64,000 bases of DNA. It comes from Caballeronia peredens (lineage in GTDB: Bacteria > Pseudomonadota > Gammaproteobacteria > Burkholderiales > Burkholderiaceae). Made by a program: the position numbers and the translations under genes. Positions 52,369-61,822 of this stretch are shown here, one piece after another. Location of the stretch: NCBI GenBank assembly GCA_001544595.2, contig FCOH02000015.1, positions 78,330 through 142,329 on the forward strand, read 5' to 3'. How positions within the stretch are numbered: the stretch's first letter is position 1; every line of letters begins with the position of its first letter. The notes under the pieces were generated by a model. The model saw only the letters and a list, made by a program, of their open reading frames with translations. It searched no databases and was not told the origin of the DNA.

Positions 52369-54717
52369 TCAGCGTTTCAGTTTTGCGAACGCCGCGGCCA
52401 TGGCGCCCGCCGGCTCCTGTTCGCGCCGCTGATTGCCGCCGCGCCCGCCGCCATCGCGGCCGCCCGAACGGCGCTCCTGGCCGCCGCGCTGTGCGCCTGC
52501 GCCACCGCCGCCGGACGAGGCGGGCGCGAGATCGTCGTCGAGACGCATCGTCAGCGAAATGCGCTGGCGTTTCGCGTCCGTTTCCAGCACCTTGACCTTG
52601 ACGATCTGACCGGCCTTGACCACTTCGTGCGGGTCCTTGATGAACTTCGTCGACAGCGCCGAGACGTGCACGAGGCCGTCCTGATGCACGCCGATATCGA
52701 CGAACGCGCCGAACGCCGCGACGTTCGTCACGACGCCTTCGAGGATCATGCCCGGCACGAGATCCGAAATCTTCTCGATGCCTTCCTTGAACGTCGCCGT
52801 CTTGAACTCGGGGCGCGGATCGCGGCCGGGCTTTTCCAGTTCGCCGAGAATGTCGCGCACGGTCGGCAGGCCGAAACGTTCGTCGACGAATTCGGTCGGC
52901 GAAAGACCCGTCAGCGCTTCGCGGCGGCCGAGTACGTCGCCGATATGCTTCTTGATCTTCGCGAGGATGCGCTCGACGACCGGATACGCTTCCGGATGCA
53001 CCGACGAGCGATCGAGCGGATTCTCGCCGTTGTTGATGCGCAGGAATCCCGCGGCCTGCTCGAAGGTCTTGTCGCCGAGACGCGGCACCTTCTTCAGATG
53101 CTCGCGCGACGGAAACGGCCCGTTGGCATCGCGATAATCGACGATATTGCGCGCGAGCGTCGCGTTCAGGCCAGACACGCGCGCGAGCAGGGCGACGGAC
53201 GCCGTGTTCGCATCGACGCCGACGGCGTTCACGCAGTCCTCGACGACCGCGTCGAGCGAGCGCGCGAGTTCGCGCTGATTCACGTCGTGTTGATACTGGC
53301 CGACGCCGATCGCTTTCGGCTCGATCTTGACGAGTTCCGCGAGCGGATCCTGCAGACGCCGCGCGATCGACACGGCGCCGCGCAACGAAACGTCGAGTTC
53401 GGGAAATTCCTTCGCCGCCAGCTCCGACGCCGAATACACCGACGCGCCCGCTTCCGACACGACGATTTTCTGCAGCTTCAGATCCGGATGCTTCGCGATG
53501 AGTTCGCTCGCGAGTTTGTCGGTTTCGCGCGATGCCGTGCCGTTGCCGATGGAAATGAGTTCGGCCTGCGTCGCGTGCGCGATGCGCGCGAGCTTCGCGA
53601 TCGAGCCGTCCCAGTCGCGGCGCGGCTCGTGCGGATAGATGGTGTCCGTCGCGAGCACCTTGCCGGTCCGGTCGACGACCGCGACCTTCACGCCCGTGCG
53701 CAGGCCCGGATCGAGCCCGATCACGGCCTTCGGTCCGGCGGGCGCGGCGAGCAGCAAGTCCTTCAGGTTGCGCGCGAACACGCGAATCGCTTCGTGCTCG
53801 GCTTCTTCGCGCAAGTGCGTCAGCAGTTCGGTTTCGATATGCGGCTGCACCTTCACGCGCCAGCACCAGCGGCAGACGTCGGAGAGCCACTTGTCGGCCG
53901 CGCGCCCGCGATTGGAGATGCCGAAGTGCTGCGCGATCATCGCTTCGCACGGGTGCGGGATCTGTGCGTCGAGCTCTTCGCCGAGGCCGAGCTTCACGCT
54001 CAGCACGCCGGCGTTACGGCCACGGAACAGCGCGAGCGCGCGATGCGACGGCACCGTGCGGATCGTCTCGCTGTAGTCGTAGTAGTCGCGGAATTTCTCG
54101 CCTTCCTCGCCTTGCTTGCCGTCGACCACGCTCGACATGACGAGCCCCTGACTGAACAGGTGGTCGCGCAGTTTGCCGAGGATGTCGGCCGTTTCGCCGA
54201 ACTGCTCGGAGAGGATGTCGCGCGCGCCGTCGAGGGCGGCTTTGGTATCGGCGACGCCTTTGTCCGCGTCGACGAATTTGGCGGCTTCGGCTTGCGGATC
54301 CAGCGTCGAATCGGCGAGCAGCGCCTGCGCGAGCGGCTCGAGGCCGGCTTCGCGGGCGATCTGCGCGCGCGTGCGGCGCTTGGGCTTGTACGGCAAATAG
54401 AGGTCTTCGAGCACCTGTTTGCTGTCCGCGCCTTCGATGGCGCCGCGCAATTCGTCGCTGAGCTTGCCTTGCTCGTCGATGCTCGCGAGGATCGCGGCGC
54501 GGCGGTCTTCCAGCTCGCGCAGATAGAGCAGGCGCTCTTCGAGCGTGCGCAACTGCGTGTCGTCGAGATTGCCGGTCACTTCCTTGCGATACCGGGCGAT
54601 GAACGGGACAGTCGAGCCTTCATCGAGAAGCTGCACGGCGGCGGCGACCTGGCGCGGCTGCACGGTGAGTTCGGTGGCGATGCGCTGTACGATCTTGAGT
54701 GCTACGGTTTCCGTCAT
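52369..54717 (-). CDS. tex: Transcription accessory protein Tex
   Basis: A 782-aa RNA-binding protein. It begins with the Tex-N domain ([20 protein letters not shown]), then the YqgF/RNase H-like domain ([18 protein letters not shown], about 325-342). Helix-hairpin-helix motifs follow ([14 protein letters not shown]). A C-terminal S1 domain ([22 protein letters not shown], about 655) leads to a Gly/Arg-rich tail (about 735-765). Tex acts in transcription and RNA metabolism and is linked to toxin expression in Bordetella. The ATG at 54717 gives the family start [11 protein letters not shown]; the open frame further upstream is unrelated. Confidence 0.95.
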   Translation of the reverse strand: MTETVALKIVQRIATELTVQPRQVAAAVQLLDEGSTVPFIARYRKEVTGNLDDTQLRTLEERLLYLRELEDRRAAILASIDEQGKLSDELRGAIEGADSKQVLEDLYLPYKPKRRTRAQIAREAGLEPLAQALLADSTLDPQAEAAKFVDADKGVADTKAALDGARDILSEQFGETADILGKLRDHLFSQGLVMSSVVDGKQGEEGEKFRDYYDYSETIRTVPSHRALALFRGRNAGVLSVKLGLGEELDAQIPHPCEAMIAQHFGISNRGRAADKWLSDVCRWCWRVKVQPHIETELLTHLREEAEHEAIRVFARNLKDLLLAAPAGPKAVIGLDPGLRTGVKVAVVDRTGKVLATDTIYPHEPRRDWDGSIAKLARIAHATQAELISIGNGTASRETDKLASELIAKHPDLKLQKIVVSEAGASVYSASELAAKEFPELDVSLRGAVSIARRLQDPLAELVKIEPKAIGVGQYQHDVNQRELARSLDAVVEDCVNAVGVDANTASVALLARVSGLNATLARNIVDYRDANGPFPSREHLKKVPRLGDKTFEQAAGFLRINNGENPLDRSSVHPEAYPVVERILAKIKKHIGDVLGRREALTGLSPTEFVDERFGLPTVRDILGELEKPGRDPRPEFKTATFKEGIEKISDLVPGMILEGVVTNVAAFGAFVDIGVHQDGLVHVSALSTKFIKDPHEVVKAGQIVKVKVLETDAKRQRISLTMRLDDDLAPASSGGGGAGAQRGGQERRSGGRDGGGRGGNQRREQEPAGAMAAAFAKLKR

Positions 54718-54894
54718 GTTTCTGCGCTGTCTGCGGCTCGCCGGCGATAGTCGCGCCGCGTGCGTCGGTGCGCGTGCGCGGGGCGGCGCCGCTTTTCGCA
54801 ATGCGGCTTGACCGTCTGACGAGCCTGGTTCGGACCGGGTTGCTGAAGCCGGGCATTTTGCCATAAATGGCGAAGCGCTCCGGCGCGCGGTGAT

Positions 54895-54900
54895 AGAATT
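54895..54900 (+). promoter_or_regulatory. Candidate -10 box for the Gln-rich coiled-coil gene
   Basis: TAGAAT, preceded by TGA (GTGATAGAAT), lies 43 bp before the TTG at 54943 and 133 bp before the GTG at 55033. No good -35 is seen. Confidence 0.35.
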
Positions 54901-54942
54901 TGGACATCGCAAAAGCCGCTGCGCATCTGATTCTTTATCACG

Positions 54943-55884
54943 TTGCCGTTCATCCATTTGCCCAACTTTCGCCTTTTCAGCGCCGGGTCTCTTCGCCCGG
55001 CCCACTTTTTCGTCGACGTATTCGCCGGCGCGGTGAAGCAAGCAGCCGGCGCGCGCGCCGTGCCGATCGCCGTGACGGTTTCCCTGTTTTGCGCGCTGGC
55101 CGCATTCGCGCCGGCGCGCGCATTCGCGCAATCGGCGAAGCCGATCGATGCCGGCACGTCGGTTAAGGCGCGTCCGCTCGACGGCACGGCCGCCGCGCCC
55201 GACGCGCCGGGCGCGGACGACGCGCTGAAAGCCGAATACGCGCAGCGCCAGAAGGTGCTGGACCGGCGTACCGCGGAAAACGACTATCGCTTCGGCGTGA
55301 AGCAGCACGACTGCTACAGCACGTTTTTCGTGAATCACTGTCTCGACAACGCGCGCAACGAAATGCGCACGACGCGTCAGCAGATCCGTCAGGATCAACT
55401 CGCACTCGACGACGAGCAACGTGCCGAACGGGCGAAGCAACGCGATCAGCAGGCGGCCATCAAGCAGGCGCAATATGAAGCCGAGGCGCCGCAGCGCGCG
55501 GCGAACGAAAAGTCGAGTCAGCAGGCTTACGAGGACAAGCAGCGCCAGAACGCGCTCGCCGCGGCCCAGCGCAACGCCGAGGCGCCGCAGCGCGCGGCGA
55601 ATCAGGCGGCGTACGATCGCAAGCAGGCGGATTACCAGAAGCAGCTCGACGAAGCGCGCGCACGCGGCGTGCAGGACGCGCAGGAGCGCGAGCTCAAGGC
55701 GCAGCGCTACGAGCAGAAACAGCAGGAAGCCGCGCAGCATCGCGCCGAAGTCGAGGCGCGTCAGAAGGAAGCCGCGCGCAAGCAGCAGGAAAAGGCGCAG
55801 CAGGCCCAGCAGGAGCAGCAGCGCCAGGAACAGATCAGGCAACAGCAGCAGCAACTGCAGCAACAGCAGCAACCCGCCAAGTAG
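54943..55884 (+). CDS. Uncharacterised secreted Gln/Ala-rich coiled-coil protein
   Basis: I do not recognise a named family. As drawn from a TTG it is 313 aa. The GTG at 55033 (283 aa) is a credible alternative because it places [25 protein letters not shown] as a standard signal peptide, with cleavage after AFA. The mature protein has a short Pro/Ala stretch, then a compact motif with two cysteines eight residues apart ([17 protein letters not shown]). About 190 residues of charged Gln/Ala/Arg/Glu coiled coil follow, including two copies of EAPQRAAN about 33 residues apart and a polyglutamine-like end. It is probably periplasmic. The DUF465 gene follows 53 bp on. Confidence 0.75.
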   Translation: MPFIHLPNFRLFSAGSLRPAHFFVDVFAGAVKQAAGARAVPIAVTVSLFCALAAFAPARAFAQSAKPIDAGTSVKARPLDGTAAAPDAPGADDALKAEYAQRQKVLDRRTAENDYRFGVKQHDCYSTFFVNHCLDNARNEMRTTRQQIRQDQLALDDEQRAERAKQRDQQAAIKQAQYEAEAPQRAANEKSSQQAYEDKQRQNALAAAQRNAEAPQRAANQAAYDRKQADYQKQLDEARARGVQDAQERELKAQRYEQKQQEAAQHRAEVEARQKEAARKQQEKAQQAQQEQQRQEQIRQQQQQLQQQQQPAK

Positions 55885-55937
55885 GGCGATCGGGCTCGCG
55901 CAGCGGGCCCGAGCGAAGAGGATGTAAGGAGGCGAGC

Positions 55938-56159
55938 ATGCAGCAGCGCTTGAACGCACCCCGTCAACCCGCCGTGGATGCCGCTTTGCTCCGCGATCGC
56001 ATCGGGCAGTTGCAGGAAGAGCATCACAGTCTGGACACGCTGATCGACAAGCTGTCCGGCATCGACGACCTGGAGTTGCGACGCTTGAAAAAGCGCAAGC
56101 TCAAGGTGAAGGACACCATACTCCTGCTGCAATTGCAGCTGGATTCGGACGCGCACTGA
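55938..56159 (+). CDS. DUF465 (YdcH-like) small protein
   Basis: A 73-aa helical protein. The second half fits the DUF465 family: [33 protein letters not shown] (in part), with the typical R-L-K-K-x-K-L-x-x-K-D ending. Members are small coiled-coil proteins of unknown function. A strong AAGGAGG ribosome site precedes the ATG. It lies between the secreted coiled-coil gene and the helicase, on the same strand. Confidence 0.85.
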   Translation: MQQRLNAPRQPAVDAALLRDRIGQLQEEHHSLDTLIDKLSGIDDLELRRLKKRKLKVKDTILLLQLQLDSDAH

Positions 56160-56241
56160 GCCCGCGCGCCGGCCGCGGCTCAGGCCGGCTGCGGCGCAAC
56201 GTTCAGATTCGACGTGCGGCCGCGCCGAAACCCGCAGGATA

Positions 56242-58479
56242 ATGCACGCCTTGAATTCACCCGCACAACCCGGCGGCGACGCCACCGCGGCGTTCGCGCT
56301 GACGGACAAGCGCAGCGTCGAACTCGACGCCATCTTTGCCGCGCAAGGGCTGCTCGCGCGCGCGATCGACGGTTATCGGCCGCGCGCATCGCAGATCGAA
56401 ATGGCGCGCTCGGTCGCGGCGGCGATGGAAGCCTCCGGCCGCGCGATGCCCGAACCCGCGATGTTCGACGCGCAGCGCCGCCCCGCGCGCAAGCTCGGCC
56501 CATCTGACAAACCCTACGCACCCGACGAGCAGCCGGCCGAGGACATCGGCATCGCGGCGGCGAAGACGGCGATCGACGGCGGCGAGAATACGCTCATCGT
56601 CGAGGCGGGCACGGGCACGGGCAAGACTTATGCCTATCTCGTCCCGGCCATGCTGTGGGGCGGCAAGGTCATCGTGTCGACGGGCACGAAGCATCTGCAG
56701 GATCAGCTTTTCCAGCGCGATATCCCGACCGTGCGCGACGCGCTCGCCGTGCCGGTATCGATCGCGATGCTGAAAGGCCGCGCGAACTATCTGTGTCATT
56801 ACTACTTGGAGCGCACCGCCGACAACGGCCGCCTGCCGACGCGCCAGGACACGTCGCATCTGCAGGAGATCGTGCGCTTCGCGAAGATCACGCGCACCGG
56901 CGACAAGGCCGAGCTCGCGAGCGTGCCGGAGAATTCGCCGGTCTGGCCGATGGTCACGTCCACGCGCGACAACTGTCTCGGCCAGGAATGCCCGCATTAC
57001 AAGGAATGCTTCGTCATGCAGGCGCGCAAGGAAGCGCAGCAGGCGGACATCGTCGTCGTGAATCACCATCTGTTCTTCGCCGATGTGATGCTGCGCGACA
57101 CCGGCATGGCCGAGCTCCTGCCGATGGCGAACACGATCATCTTCGACGAGGCGCATCAGTTGCCCGAAACGGCGACGCTCTTTTTCGGCGAGACGCTCTC
57201 GACCACGCAACTGCTCGAACTGGCGCGCGATACGGTCGCCGAGGGTCTTTCGCACGCGCGCGACGCGGCGGACTGGACCCGCCTTGGCGCAGCGCTCGAA
57301 CGCGCGGCGCGCGATCTGCGGCTCGCGTTCAAGGAAGATTCCGTGCGCCTCTCGCTCGGCCAGTTGCCCGACGGTCATCCGCTTTTCGAAGCGCTCGACA
57401 CGCTGGAGACGCATCTCGCGGCCCTCGCGTCGGCGCTCTCGTCGCACGGCGAGCGGGCGGAGTCGTTGCAGGCGCTGGTGCGTCGCGCGCGCGAGTTGCA
57501 GGATCTGCTCGCCGGCTGGACGACGCCGCCGACCACGCTCGAACGCGCCGTCGTCGAGAACGAGGAAACGGCCGCGCAGGCCGCGAAGGAAGAACCGAAC
57601 GAGATGGTGCGGTGGATCGAAGTGTTCTCGCACACGGTGCAGTTGCACGAGACGCCGCTCTCGGTCGCGCCGATCTTCGCGAAGCAGCGCGCGGGCGTGC
57701 CGCGCGCGTGGATCTTCACCTCGGCGACGCTTTCCGTGCGCGGCGACTTCACGCACTACGCGGCGCAGATGGGCCTGAACGCGCGGCGCTCGATGACCCT
57801 GCCGAGTCCCTTCGATTACCCGTCGCAAGGGTTGCTGTACGTGCCGCGCAATCTGCCGCAGCCTTCGTCGCCGCAATTTACGGACGCCGTGTTCGAGGCC
57901 GCCTTGCCGGTGATCGAGGCGTCGGGCGGCGGCGCATTCGTGCTGTGCACGACGCTGCGCGCGGTCGATCGTATCGCCACGCGTCTGCGCGACGTGATCG
58001 AGCGGCGCGGCTGGGACAATCCGCTGCTCGTGCAGGGCGACGCCAGCCGCACCGAACTGCTCGACCGTTTCCGCGCCTACGGCAACGCGATTCTCGTGGG
58101 TAGCCAGAGCTTCTGGGAAGGCGTCGATGTGCGCGGCGACGCGCTCTCGCTCGTCGTCATCGACAAGCTGCCGTTCGCGCCGCCCGACGATCCGGTGCTG
58201 GCCGCGCGTCTGGAAGCGCTGTCGAAAAAGGGTTTGAGCCCGTTCGCCGTGCACCAGTTGCCGCAGGCGGTCATCACGCTCAAACAGGGCGCGGGGCGGC
58301 TGATCCGCGCGGAGACGGATCGCGGCGTGCTGATGATCTGCGACACGCGTCTCGTCGAGAAACCGTACGGGCGACGCATCTGGCAGAGCCTGCCGCCGTT
58401 CAAGCGCACGCGCGAACTGGACGTGGTGCGCGAGTTCTTCAGCGATGCATCGACTTCGGCGGCGGAACAGGTCGAATAG
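56242..58479 (+). CDS. DinG/YoaA family ATP-dependent DNA helicase
   Basis: A 745-aa superfamily 2 helicase of the XPD-like iron-sulfur group. Walker A is AGTGTGKTYAYL (about 122-133) and the DEAH box is FDEAHQLPE (about 301-309). Fe-S cysteines are seen between them: one near 185 (NYLCHYY) and CLGQECPHYKEC (about 245-256). The C-terminal helicase motifs are LVGSQSFWEGVDVRGD and QGAGRLIRAETDRG. It unwinds DNA 5'-3', with a likely role in repair and R-loop removal. The length is nearer to YoaA/DinG; I cannot decide between them. It starts 82 bp after the DUF465 gene. Confidence 0.9.
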   Translation: MHALNSPAQPGGDATAAFALTDKRSVELDAIFAAQGLLARAIDGYRPRASQIEMARSVAAAMEASGRAMPEPAMFDAQRRPARKLGPSDKPYAPDEQPAEDIGIAAAKTAIDGGENTLIVEAGTGTGKTYAYLVPAMLWGGKVIVSTGTKHLQDQLFQRDIPTVRDALAVPVSIAMLKGRANYLCHYYLERTADNGRLPTRQDTSHLQEIVRFAKITRTGDKAELASVPENSPVWPMVTSTRDNCLGQECPHYKECFVMQARKEAQQADIVVVNHHLFFADVMLRDTGMAELLPMANTIIFDEAHQLPETATLFFGETLSTTQLLELARDTVAEGLSHARDAADWTRLGAALERAARDLRLAFKEDSVRLSLGQLPDGHPLFEALDTLETHLAALASALSSHGERAESLQALVRRARELQDLLAGWTTPPTTLERAVVENEETAAQAAKEEPNEMVRWIEVFSHTVQLHETPLSVAPIFAKQRAGVPRAWIFTSATLSVRGDFTHYAAQMGLNARRSMTLPSPFDYPSQGLLYVPRNLPQPSSPQFTDAVFEAALPVIEASGGGAFVLCTTLRAVDRIATRLRDVIERRGWDNPLLVQGDASRTELLDRFRAYGNAILVGSQSFWEGVDVRGDALSLVVIDKLPFAPPDDPVLAARLEALSKKGLSPFAVHQLPQAVITLKQGAGRLIRAETDRGVLMICDTRLVEKPYGRRIWQSLPPFKRTRELDVVREFFSDASTSAAEQVE

Positions 58480-58505
58480 CAGGAATCCTGATTTTTCGTC
58501 GATGC

Positions 58506-58541
58506 AAAAAAACGGCCGGTCATGAAGACCGGCCGCTTTGT
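58506..58541. terminator. Bidirectional terminator between the helicase gene and bamD
   Basis: CGGCCGGTC and GACCGGCCG form a 9-bp stem (58513-58535) around a short loop, with an A-run before and a CTTTGTTT stretch after. It suits both converging genes. Confidence 0.85.
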
Positions 58542-58564
58542 TTCTGCTTCTGCTTTTTTCCGAC

Positions 58565-59398
58565 TTACCAGATCTGATACCACGGCTTGCTTTCGCCCGC
58601 GCGACGCTTGCCGGTGACATACGGGCTGTCCGGGAACGTCGCGGCGAGCACGCGCTTGGTGTCGTCGGCGAGTTGCGGCTGATCGAGCCGCTCGTACGAC
58701 AGCATCATGATGTGCAGCGCGTCTTCGGTGGCCGGCGCGTTCTTGTATTCACGGATGGCGAGCTGCGCGCGGTTGATCGCCGCGACATACGCGCCGCGCC
58801 GGAAGTAATAATCGGCCGCGTGAACCTCGTGCGACGCCAGCGCATTCACGATATAGCGCATGCGCTGCGCGGCGTCGGGCGCGTACTTGCTTTGCGGATA
58901 TTTGTCGACGACGACCTTGAACGCGTCATAGGACTCGCGCAGCGACTTCGGATCGCGTTCGCTCATGTCCTGACCGGAAAAGCGGCCGAAAAGGCCGAGG
59001 TCGTCGTTGAAGTGGATCATGCCCTTCAGATAATACGCATACGCGATATCCGGGTGATCCGGGTGCAGCTTGATGAAACGATCGATGGCCTGGTCGGCCG
59101 AAGCGGTTTCGCTGTCCTTCCAGTAGCAGTACGCGACGTTGATCTGCGCCTGCTGCGCGAAGTGGCCGAACGGATCGCGTCCTTCGAGGGCTTCGAAGTA
59201 TTTGGCGCACTTGCCCCAGTCGCTGCCGGATAGCGCGTCCTGAGCCTCCGTATATAATTTGTTGTTATTCCACGTTGCCGTTTCGTCGGTCTTCTCGGGC
59301 AGGCCGTGACAGGCCGCGACAATGGCGACGCTCGCGGCCAGCGCCAGATACTTGATCGTTTGACGCATCGATTGATGAATGGTGTTGAAGGCTCGCAT
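58565..59398 (-). CDS. bamD: Outer membrane assembly lipoprotein BamD
   Basis: A 277-aa essential lipoprotein of the BAM complex. The signal peptide ends in VAAC with Cys30. The rest is five tetratricopeptide-like repeats ([35 protein letters not shown] opens the first). Family segments are [16 protein letters not shown] and [16 protein letters not shown]. The ATG at 59398 follows two AGGAA motifs; an ATG ten codons on also gives a complete signal peptide. It is divergent from rluD, a conserved arrangement. Confidence 0.94.
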   Translation of the reverse strand: MRAFNTIHQSMRQTIKYLALAASVAIVAACHGLPEKTDETATWNNNKLYTEAQDALSGSDWGKCAKYFEALEGRDPFGHFAQQAQINVAYCYWKDSETASADQAIDRFIKLHPDHPDIAYAYYLKGMIHFNDDLGLFGRFSGQDMSERDPKSLRESYDAFKVVVDKYPQSKYAPDAAQRMRYIVNALASHEVHAADYYFRRGAYVAAINRAQLAIREYKNAPATEDALHIMMLSYERLDQPQLADDTKRVLAATFPDSPYVTGKRRAGESKPWYQIW

Positions 59399-59410
59399 CA
59401 GTGCTTGCTG

Positions 59411-59430
59411 TTCCTGGCTGTTCCTGGCTG
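59411..59430 (-). repeat. Tandem 10-bp duplication carrying the bamD ribosome site
   Basis: TTCCTGGCTG occurs twice in a row. Read on the minus strand each copy supplies an AGGAA, about 13 and 23 nt before the bamD ATG, so the ribosome-binding site is doubled. Confidence 0.6.
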
Positions 59431-59499
59431 ACTCTCGCTGTGTCCAGCCGTATTTTCCGGCATCGCTTCTACAAGGATCGCCCGCCGAATCTCGTTCAA

Positions 59500-60669
59500 A
59501 TGACCCGCTCAAGTACTCGTCGTACCAAAGACCAACTCAAAGATTATAGCCCATGCGCCACCGGCCACGACTCAGCGCCGGCCGATTCGCAGCCCGCCGC
59601 GAACCCGGAACCGCCGCGTGAAGCGCGCGTGCCCGACGAACTCGCCGGCGAGCGTCTCGACAAGGTGCTCGCGAAGATCTTCCCGGAGTTCTCGCGCAGC
59701 CGCCTGCAGGGCTGGATCGAAGAAGGGCGCGTGCTCGTCGACGGCGCCGGCGCCAAAGTGCGCCAGCCCGTGCCGCTCGGGGCGACAATCACGCTCGTCC
59801 CCGACCTTCTGCCCGAGCAGCTCGCCTTTGCGCCCGAGCCGGTGCCGCTCCACATCGTGTACGAGGACGAGACGCTCGTCGTCGTCAACAAGCCGGCCGG
59901 CATGGTCGTGCATCCGGCGGCCGGCAACTGGAGCGGCACGCTGTTGAACGGTCTGCTGCATCGTTACGGCGCCGCTGCCGCCGGGCTGCCGCGCGCGGGC
60001 ATCGTGCATCGGCTGGACAAGGAAACGTCCGGCCTGATGGTCGTCGCGCGTACGCTCGAGGCGCAAACCGACCTCGTGCGCCAGTTGCAGGCACGCACCG
60101 TCAAGCGGCGTTACGTCGCGTTCGTGTGGGGCACCATGCCGGACGAAGGCACGATCGACGCGCCGATCGGCCGCGATCCGCGCGAGCGCACGCGCATGGC
60201 GGTCGTGCGCAGTGCGGCGGGAAAGCCCGCGCGCACGCACTTCCGCACCATCGACCGCACGACATGGCACGGCCAGCCCGTCAGCGCGATTCATTGCGAT
60301 CTGGAAACCGGGCGCACGCATCAGATTCGCGTGCATTGCGCGCACTCGGGGCATCCGCTGCTCGGCGATCCGCTCTACGGCCGCGCGCGTGGCAAGCGCT
60401 CGGTCACGCCGCTGCCGAACGGCTTCGCGCGCCAGGCGCTGCATGCATGGCGGCTCGGCCTGATTCATCCCGCGACGGGCAAGGAAGTGCACTGGCGCGC
60501 GGACTTGCCGGAAGATCTCGCCACGCTGGCCGCGGAACTCGGGCTCGGCCAGGACGAGGAAGTCGAATTCGATGAAGACGAAGACTTCGCGCAGCTTCAC
60601 GAAACCGACGACACGGAAGACGGCGACGAAGACTGGGACGACGAAGATGACGAGGACGACGAAGCATGA
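59500..60669 (+). CDS. rluD: 23S rRNA pseudouridine synthase RluD
   Basis: A 389-aa enzyme making pseudouridines 1911, 1915 and 1917 of 23S rRNA helix 69. An S4 RNA-binding domain (about 50-110, [22 protein letters not shown] in part) is followed by the catalytic domain. The motif [17 protein letters not shown] has the nucleophilic Asp near residue 172; GRTHQIRVH and LLGDPLYG follow. A 30-residue acidic Asp/Glu tail (about 355-389) is an addition to the E. coli form. I chose the ATG at 59500; the frame opens earlier without family similarity. Its stop overlaps the pgeF start by four bases. Confidence 0.94.
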   Translation: MTRSSTRRTKDQLKDYSPCATGHDSAPADSQPAANPEPPREARVPDELAGERLDKVLAKIFPEFSRSRLQGWIEEGRVLVDGAGAKVRQPVPLGATITLVPDLLPEQLAFAPEPVPLHIVYEDETLVVVNKPAGMVVHPAAGNWSGTLLNGLLHRYGAAAAGLPRAGIVHRLDKETSGLMVVARTLEAQTDLVRQLQARTVKRRYVAFVWGTMPDEGTIDAPIGRDPRERTRMAVVRSAAGKPARTHFRTIDRTTWHGQPVSAIHCDLETGRTHQIRVHCAHSGHPLLGDPLYGRARGKRSVTPLPNGFARQALHAWRLGLIHPATGKEVHWRADLPEDLATLAAELGLGQDEEVEFDEDEDFAQLHETDDTEDGDEDWDDEDDEDDEA

Positions 60670-61502
60670 CGAATCAAGCCGCCGCGCTGCATCCTGACGC
60701 TTGTCTGTGGCCGCAATGGAAGGTCTCGCCGCGCGTGCGCGCATTCGTCACGACGCGCGCGGGCGGCGTGAGTGCGGCGCCCTACGATGGCGGCGCACCC
60801 GGCGCGGGCGGTCTCAACCTCGGACTGTCGACGGGGGATTCGCCCGCGTCCGTCGCCGAGAATCGCCGCCGCGTGCTTGCGTCGACGCACATGCGGGACG
60901 CCGCGTGGCTCGAACAGATCCACGGCACGCAAGTCGAGGAGGCGCACGCGGTGATCGAACGGCTCGAAAGCGGCGAGCGCACGCGCGCGGACGCGAGCGT
61001 GACGGATCGCGCGGGCGTCGTGTGCGTCGTGATGACGGCCGATTGCCTGCCCGTGCTCTTCTGTGACGGCGACGGCCGCGCGGTCGGCGCCGCGCATGCC
61101 GGCTGGCGCGGACTGGCGGGCGGCATCGTCGAGAAGACGGGCGAGCGCGTGGCGGCGCGCGCGGGCGGACCGGCGTCGGCGCTCCATGCGTATCTCGGAC
61201 CGGCGATCGGGCCGGACGCGTTCGAGGTCGGCGAGGACGTGCTCGATGCATTCGCCGCCGCGGCGCAAGCCGGCGTGCGCGATGCGACCGTGGCGGCGTT
61301 CAGGCCCCTGGGCGGTACGCCGGCCAAGTATTTCGCCGATATTTACGCACTTGCGCGCCTGCGGCTCGCCGCACTGGGCGTCGATCCCTCGCGCGTGCAC
61401 GGCGGCACGCATTGCACGGTGACCGAGAAACAGCGCTTTTACTCATATCGGCGCGATCGCGTGACCGGCCGCATGGCGGCCATGATCTGGCTCGCCGATT
61501 GA
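60666..61502 (+). CDS. pgeF: Peptidoglycan editing factor PgeF (YfiH, laccase-domain family)
   Basis: A 278-aa protein of the multicopper-oxidase-like YfiH family, shown in E. coli to remove L-Ser wrongly built into muropeptide precursors. The metal/active-site residues are in [20 protein letters not shown] and [13 protein letters not shown], and the family end is [19 protein letters not shown]. Older records call it polyphenol oxidase. The ATGA overlap with rluD suggests translational coupling, as in the conserved bamD/rluD/pgeF locus. Confidence 0.94.
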   Translation: MTNQAAALHPDACLWPQWKVSPRVRAFVTTRAGGVSAAPYDGGAPGAGGLNLGLSTGDSPASVAENRRRVLASTHMRDAAWLEQIHGTQVEEAHAVIERLESGERTRADASVTDRAGVVCVVMTADCLPVLFCDGDGRAVGAAHAGWRGLAGGIVEKTGERVAARAGGPASALHAYLGPAIGPDAFEVGEDVLDAFAAAAQAGVRDATVAAFRPLGGTPAKYFADIYALARLRLAALGVDPSRVHGGTHCTVTEKQRFYSYRRDRVTGRMAAMIWLAD

Positions 61503-61562
61503 CTGTCGGCAGCATGGTTGGTGCGCACCCAACAACGTTTTCCCGCTTGTGACGAAACCCCT

Positions 61563-61582
61563 TGCGAATGCAATATTTCGCA
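61563..61582. promoter_or_regulatory. Possible PhaR/PhbF-type operator
   Basis: TGCGAATGCAA fits a TGC-N4-GCA pattern, similar to sites reported for PHA-responsive PhaR/PhbF repressors. It is embedded in a wider inverted repeat TGCGAA-N8-TTCGCA. It lies 57 bp upstream of the phaC -35. The regulator gene is not in the window, so this is a suggestion from sequence likeness. Confidence 0.4.
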
Positions 61583-61638
61583 TGGGGGAAAACGATAATT
61601 AAAAAAATATCGCACTGCGGCAAAATCGGGACGAAGCA

Positions 61639-61668
61639 TTGACATGTCCGTCATCCGAGAGCAAGAAT
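61639..61668 (+). promoter_or_regulatory. Sigma-70-type promoter for phaC
   Basis: A perfect -35 TTGACA (61639-61644) is followed after 17-18 bp by CAAGAAT as a -10. A phaC promoter at a similar distance is known in Cupriavidus necator. The predicted leader is about 150 nt. Confidence 0.65.
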
Positions 61669-61822
61669 GTTCCTGGAATTCATTCAATCGGGCACGGCGT
61701 AGCAAGGCTGATCCTTGCCACGCGCATAAGGCGCACCAACACTTGCGCGCTGGTCAGGGAAAGCCCGGCGATGCCTGCGTTAGCAATCCAAGTCTTTCGA
61801 GACTCACAGGTCAATAGCGGGT

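Larger units (their letters stand above)
61503..61822 (+). other. Intergenic region between pgeF and phaC
   Basis: About 320 bp, locally AT-rich, with no gene. It holds an inverted repeat TGCGAA...TTCGCA (61563-61582), a second one CGATA...TATCG across an A-run (61593-61612), and a sigma-70-like promoter at 61639-61668. A roughly 150-nt leader then runs to phaC. Confidence 0.7.

Noticed and set aside
50285..53950. 1221-codon minus-strand open frame across kup and tex
   Set aside because: It is antisense to kup and in a different frame from tex. Composition is abnormal and a strong bidirectional terminator lies inside it.
54718..55959. Extension of the tex frame upstream to 55959, with a Leu-rich and Arg-rich leader
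   Set aside because: The family N-terminus starts at 54717. The upstream part is the reverse of the coiled-coil gene, whose Gln/Ala codons read as Leu/Cys/Ala on the other strand.
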